From CAYWJT01 sp964458655 (GTDB lineage: Bacteria; Acidobacteriota; Aminicenantia; Aminicenantales; Saccharicenantaceae), in contig CAYWJT010000026.1 in assembly GCA_964458655.1 (NCBI GenBank), forward strand, positions 1-35,497: 35,497 nucleotides of DNA. The letters run 5' to 3'. How positions within the stretch are numbered: the first letter of the stretch is position 1; each line of letters starts with the position of its first letter. Of this stretch, positions 32,163-35,497 are shown piece by piece. The notes below the pieces were generated by a model. That model was given only the letters and a program-made list of their open reading frames with translations. It did not search any database and was not told the origin of the DNA. The position numbers were made by a program, and so were the translations under genes.

Positions 32163-33647
32163 TTAGATTTCCGCTCCGGCGGCCACAATTTCCTTGAACC
32201 GCCGGAACTGTTCTTCCCAAAGTTCCTGGTCCTGCGGCTCGAACCTTTGAGGTTCGAATGAGGCACGGATCAGGGTCCTGGCCTGTTCCCAGGAGTCGAG
32301 CAGGCCGTAGGCCTTGGCCTGGACGACGATGTTCCCGATGGCCGTGGCTTCGGCCGGTCCGGCCACGACCGGCATGCCGGCCGCGTCGGCCGTGAACCGG
32401 CAGAGCAGAGCGTTACGCGAGCCGCCCCCGATGACGTGGATGATGTCGAGAGGCCGTCGGACGATCGATCTGAGCTCGTCAATGACCGCTCTATACTTCA
32501 GGGCCAGGCTTTCGAGGATCAGCCTCGTTGTCGCGGCCGGCGTATCGGGCGGCTTCTGGCCGGTCGCGAGGCAGAAGCGCTCGATGGCCGCGGGCATGTC
32601 AGGGGGGTTGAGGAAGGTGGGGTGGTCCGGGTCGATGAAGGCCCGGAACGGCTCCGCGGACTCCGCTTCCGCCGCCAGCTTTTCATAACTCAATTCCCCG
32701 ACCGCGGACCAGGCCCTGCGGCATTCCTGAAGGAGCCACAGGCCGGTGACGTTCTTCAGCAGCCTGATGGTGCCTCCGACGCCTCCCTCGTTGGTGAAAT
32801 TCCTCTCGTAGGTCTCGTCCGTGATAACCGGCCGCGGCTCTTCCACCCCCACGAGGGACCAGGTTCCGGAGCTGATGTAAAGCCAGTTCCTTCCTGTGGC
32901 GGGCACCGCCGCCACTGCGGAGGCCGTGTCGTGGCCGGCCACCGCGACCACCGGCAGGCGGCCCAGTCCGCTCTCGAGCTCGAGCGGACCGAGCACCGTT
33001 CCCGGCTCGATGACGTCCCGCAAGAGCTTTCTCGAAAAACCCATCGCCTGGAACAGGCCGGCCTGCCAGGCCCTGGTCCTTGGGTCGAGCATCTGAGAGG
33101 TCGACGCGATGGTGAATTCGGCGGCCTTGACGCCTGTGAACAGAAAGTTCATCAGGTCGGGCATGAAGAGAAGGTCCGTTGCGGCTTCGAGCAGAGGCGA
33201 GCGCTCACGGACCATGGCGTACAGTTGGAACAGTGAATTGAAAGGCATGAACTGGGTCCCGGTGGCTTCGTACAACGCCCGGGGCGGGACGAGCTTGAAG
33301 TAATCTTCCATCGCGCCCTGGTTCCTCTTGTCGCGGTAGCAGTAGGGGAGGCCCAGGAGCGAGCCGTCGCGGGCCAGCAGGCCGAAGTCCACGCCCCAGG
33401 TGCTGACGCCCAGCGAAACAGGCCTTTTCTCATCTTGTCGGGCGCACACGTTCATGGCGGCCGTCATTTCTTTGAGCAGGCCGTAGACGTCCCAGAACAT
33501 ATGGCCTGAGAGGCGGAGCGGCAGGTTGGGGAAGCGGTGGAGTTCCTTGAAGCTGAGCCGGCCGGCGGCGATCGTGCCCAGGACCGCCCGGCCGCTTTCG
33601 GCGCCCAGGTCGAAGCCCAGGAAGGAGTCGGCGTTCTTTTCCTTCAT
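32163..33647 (-). CDS. rhaB: L-rhamnulokinase (FGGY family)
   Basis: Phosphorylates L-rhamnulose to L-rhamnulose 1-phosphate with ATP. The 494-aa product has the FGGY-kinase N-terminal phosphate loop (F-D-L-G-A-E-S-G-R), T-W-G-V-D-F-G-L-L with the catalytic-region Asp, Y-R-D, H-D-T-A-S-A-V, S-S-G-T-W-S-L, N-E-G-G and the late I-G-G-G-S-R-N nucleotide-binding block. All match E. coli RhaB in order. The ATG at 33647 is preferred to an ATG 16 codons upstream, because the N-terminal strand of the kinase fold begins just after it and GGAGGT and a promoter lie ahead. No rhamnulose-1-phosphate aldolase, transporter or AraC-type regulator is in the window. Confidence 0.95.
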   Translation of the reverse strand: MKEKNADSFLGFDLGAESGRAVLGTIAAGRLSFKELHRFPNLPLRLSGHMFWDVYGLLKEMTAAMNVCARQDEKRPVSLGVSTWGVDFGLLARDGSLLGLPYCYRDKRNQGAMEDYFKLVPPRALYEATGTQFMPFNSLFQLYAMVRERSPLLEAATDLLFMPDLMNFLFTGVKAAEFTIASTSQMLDPRTRAWQAGLFQAMGFSRKLLRDVIEPGTVLGPLELESGLGRLPVVAVAGHDTASAVAAVPATGRNWLYISSGTWSLVGVEEPRPVITDETYERNFTNEGGVGGTIRLLKNVTGLWLLQECRRAWSAVGELSYEKLAAEAESAEPFRAFIDPDHPTFLNPPDMPAAIERFCLATGQKPPDTPAATTRLILESLALKYRAVIDELRSIVRRPLDIIHVIGGGSRNALLCRFTADAAGMPVVAGPAEATAIGNIVVQAKAYGLLDSWEQARTLIRASFEPQRFEPQDQELWEEQFRRFKEIVAAGAEI

Positions 33648-33666
33648 ACGCTCACCCGACCTCCAA

Positions 33667-33695
33667 TTTATATATTCCGGCCTGTTTATTTTCAA
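33667..33695 (-). promoter_or_regulatory. Promoter for rhaBA
   Basis: TTGAAA (33695-33690), a 17-nt spacer and TATAAA (33672-33667) on the minus strand. The predicted start near 33660 falls within the GGAGGT at 33664-33659, so the leader would be only about 13 nt. Either the start lies a few bases earlier or translation uses a very short leader. Confidence 0.6.
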
Positions 33696-33710
33696 GACGC
33701 CGCCAGATTT

Positions 33711-33739
33711 TTGAAAAGGCCGGCCGTTTGGCCTATAAT
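33711..33739 (+). promoter_or_regulatory. Promoter for the YprB-like exonuclease gene
   Basis: TTGAAA (33711-33716), a 17-nt spacer and a perfect TATAAT (33734-33739). Predicted start is near 33746, giving a leader of about 22 nt. It is back to back with the rhaBA promoter; the two -35 boxes form an inverted pair 15 bp apart. Confidence 0.7.
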
Positions 33740-33767
33740 TGGCCCAGCGAAACCGGATCGGAAAAAA

Positions 33768-35078
33768 ATGATCTCCGATGACAAGCTGAAACAGTTGCGC
33801 CGCGAGCGGGAAGCCCGTAACAGGAGCCGGCAGGTCGAAGAGACTTGGGACAAGATAGCTTCAGAATCGGGTCTCACCGCCCGGGAAAAACTGGAGCGGC
33901 TCGTCAGCCTGACGGCCAGGCCCTCTACGGCCAGGCAGCGGCCGCGGCAAGAGTCGGTCGACCGCCTCGGGCCGCGGGAAGCGGTCACGGTCGTCGAGAA
34001 CTCCTACACGCTCGAGACGAGCTACGGGCAGGTGCCGCTCGCGCTGGGGCTTAACGTCCCGGGAAAGGTCCTGGCCTTCCTCAGCCGCGACCCCGAGTTC
34101 GAGGGCCTCGGCCTGGACAGCGCGCTGTTCCTCGACCTGGAAACGACCGGCCTGGCCGGCGGGACAGGGACCGTGCCTTTTCTGGTCGGCATGGGCTACT
34201 ACCGCGAAGACAGGTTCCGGGTCACCCAGTATTTCCTGACCGACCTGGCGGATGAGGAGCGCTTCATCCGGGAGGTCGGCGCCTTCATCAAGGACATGGG
34301 CTTCCGCTCGCTCGTTACTTACAACGGCAAGGCCTTCGACCTGCCTCTGCTCGAGACCAGGTTCGCCCTGAACCGGGTGCCTTTTCCGGCGGGAGGGCTG
34401 CCGCATCTCGATTTCCTCTACTCGGCCCGGGTCCTGTGGAGGCAGCGCTACGAAAGCTGCCGGCTCTTCAACCTGGCCCAGCAGCTTGTGCGCGCCGGAC
34501 GCGAAGAGGACATACCCGGGGCGGAGATACCCGCCCGCTACTTCGAGTTCCTGAGGAGCGGGGATTTTCCCCTTATCGAACCCATCATATACCACAATCA
34601 GGAGGACCTGCTCTCTCTCCTGACCGTGGTCATTTCCGGGGCGGCCCTGGTCGACGGCCTGAACGGCGCGGGCCGGGACTATGAGCCCGAAGCTTCGGAA
34701 CTTTACGGAGCGGCCCGCCTGTTCGAAACGGCCGGCGAGGTCGAAACATCCATCGCCATCCTGGAGAGGGTCGTGGGTAAAGAGCCGGGCGCTGATGTCA
34801 CGCGCCGGGCGAAGCAAAAATTGGGCGAGCAGCTCAAGAGGCGGGGGGTCTGGGATAAGGCCCTGCGCGTCTGGCAGGACGGAGCCGCCTGCGGCGACGT
34901 CGTTTGCCTGAAGGAGCTGGCCAAGTACTACGAGCACAGGGAGAAGAATTACGAGCTGGCGGCGAGCTTCGCCCAACAGGGGCTTGAAGCGGTCAGCGGC
35001 ACAGGCTCGGGCGACGAACTGGATTTCTCAAGAAGGCTGGCCCGTCTCAGGCAGAAGATGGAGAAACGGGCGAAATAG
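33768..35078 (+). CDS. YprB-like DEDDh exonuclease (ribonuclease H-like) with TPR-like C-terminus
   Basis: Predicted metal-dependent 3'-5' nuclease of the RNase H-like DEDD fold, 436 aa, cytoplasmic. Residues about 75-110 form the usual lead-in. The catalytic set is D123 and E125 (L-D-L-E-T-T-G), D191 (A-F-D-L-P), and H276 with D280 (Y-H-N-Q-E-D), which is a complete DEDDh arrangement. The C-terminal region about 300-436 is helical and resembles tetratricopeptide repeats (A-A-R-L-F-E-T-A-G; E-L-A-K-Y-Y-E-H), as in YprB proteins of Firmicutes. The ATG at 33768 is chosen because it sits 22 nt after the promoter start; the frame is open further upstream only through antisense rhaB sequence. There is little ribosome-binding site, only an A-rich run before the ATG. 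The nucleic acid substrate is unknown. Confidence 0.85.
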   Translation: MISDDKLKQLRREREARNRSRQVEETWDKIASESGLTAREKLERLVSLTARPSTARQRPRQESVDRLGPREAVTVVENSYTLETSYGQVPLALGLNVPGKVLAFLSRDPEFEGLGLDSALFLDLETTGLAGGTGTVPFLVGMGYYREDRFRVTQYFLTDLADEERFIREVGAFIKDMGFRSLVTYNGKAFDLPLLETRFALNRVPFPAGGLPHLDFLYSARVLWRQRYESCRLFNLAQQLVRAGREEDIPGAEIPARYFEFLRSGDFPLIEPIIYHNQEDLLSLLTVVISGAALVDGLNGAGRDYEPEASELYGAARLFETAGEVETSIAILERVVGKEPGADVTRRAKQKLGEQLKRRGVWDKALRVWQDGAACGDVVCLKELAKYYEHREKNYELAASFAQQGLEAVSGTGSGDELDFSRRLARLRQKMEKRAK

Positions 35079-35107
35079 CCCATGGCGGCAATGAGGGAAA
35101 TGCAGGC

Positions 35108-35497
35108 ATGAAGGCCCAGGTCCTCAGGGCTTTTCGGAAGGCGGAAGAGGCCCCTCTGCGACTGGAAGAAGCGGCCGTGCCCGTGCCCGGCCCCGAAGAA
35201 GTTCTGGTGCGGGTCGCGGTCTGCGGGGTCTGTCACACCGACCTCCACACCGTCGAAGGCGACCTTACAGGCCTATCCCTGCCCCGCGTCCCTGGTCACC
35301 AGGTCGTCGGGACGGTGGCGGCGGCCGGGCCGCTGGTCAGGCGCTTCAGGACGGGAGACCGGGTCGGCGTGGCCTGGTTGAACCGCTCCTGCGGGGAATG
35401 CGCATTCTGCCTCAGCGGCCGGGAGAACCTCTGTGAGCAGGCCTTGTTCACGGGGTTTCATCGTGACGGCGGTTACGCCGAGTACGCCCTGGTCCCG
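35108..35497 (+). CDS. Zinc-dependent alcohol dehydrogenase (partial, 3' end outside window)
   Basis: N-terminal 130 codons of a medium-chain zinc alcohol dehydrogenase; the frame is still open at the window edge. Visible motifs are the catalytic-zinc Cys in C-G-V-C-H-T-D-L-H (about 38-46), G-H-Q-V-V-G-T-V (the usual G-H-E with Gln in place of Glu), G-D-R-V-G-V, and the structural-zinc cysteines in S-C-G-E-C-A-F-C with a later Cys in E-N-L-C. The layout resembles the alcohol/aldehyde dehydrogenases with W-L-x-x-x-C-G-x-C. It starts 29 bases after the exonuclease gene with GAGGG about 12 nt upstream. The Glu-to-Gln change in the G-H-E motif is a known variant within the family. Confidence 0.88.
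   Translation, partial: MKAQVLRAFRKAEEAPLRLEEAAVPVPGPEEVLVRVAVCGVCHTDLHTVEGDLTGLSLPRVPGHQVVGTVAAAGPLVRRFRTGDRVGVAWLNRSCGECAFCLSGRENLCEQALFTGFHRDGGYAEYALVP

Noticed and set aside
33537..33767. A 77-codon N-terminal extension of the YprB-like exonuclease
   Set aside because: It reads through the antisense of rhaB and both promoters; the TATAAT box at 33734-33739 would lie inside it.

Overview
The window is a 35.5 kb, GC-rich, densely coding piece of chromosome from a diderm (Gram-negative type) bacterium. It encodes an OmpH/Skp-type periplasmic chaperone, lipoproteins, Tat substrates and a LytM-type peptidase. The mix of a secreted S9 peptidase, an N-acyl-D-amino-acid deacylase, AlkP-superfamily paralogs and HD-GYP signalling would fit Acidobacteriota/Aminicenantota-like lineages. 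That placement is inference: there is no rRNA or other marker gene here, and no phage, IS element or CRISPR array was seen.

Layout. 85-3118: a small conserved-looking basic protein (minus), then a translationally coupled pair, a Tat-exported D-aminoacylase and a LytM/M23 endopeptidase. 3054-5111: an S9 prolyl-oligopeptidase-like enzyme on the minus strand, convergent with and overlapping the M23 gene. 5257-8780: a four-gene ABC exporter operon with two ATPases alternating with two ABC-2 permeases. 8801-11284: a divergent lipoprotein and M24 peptidase. 11561-16145: nitroreductase, membrane metallophosphoesterase and a secreted six-hairpin glycosidase. 16146-16433: tandem GC-rich hairpins and the ompH terminator. 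16434-24720: on the minus strand, three AlkP-superfamily hydrolases, a ribbon-helix-helix-like small protein, an Oxa1/EMC3-like membrane protein, a PLP aminotransferase, then ompH. 24998-27416: a protein disulfide oxidoreductase and a divergent class III aminotransferase. 27488-30765: a HEAT-repeat protein and an HD-GYP protein. 30877-33647: rhaA and rhaB for L-rhamnose catabolism. 33768-35497: a YprB-like exonuclease and the start of a zinc alcohol dehydrogenase.

The most unusual unit is the AlkP cluster (18186-24720). Three distantly related members of one hydrolase family appear to be routed to three places: cytosol, membrane anchor, and Tat export. They are coupled by 4-bp overlaps to a ribbon-helix-helix protein and followed by a membrane protein with the TM / coiled-coil / TM layout of the Oxa1 superfamily, carrying an extra periplasmic beta-rich domain. 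The second point of interest is the HEAT/HD-GYP pair, whose N-terminal about 100 residues look homologous to each other.

Several intergenic spaces carry a recurring sigma70-like promoter, TTGAAA or a near variant, then 16-17 nt, then a TATAAT-like box. This supports the transcription units proposed here. All family calls come from reading motifs by eye; no database search was run.
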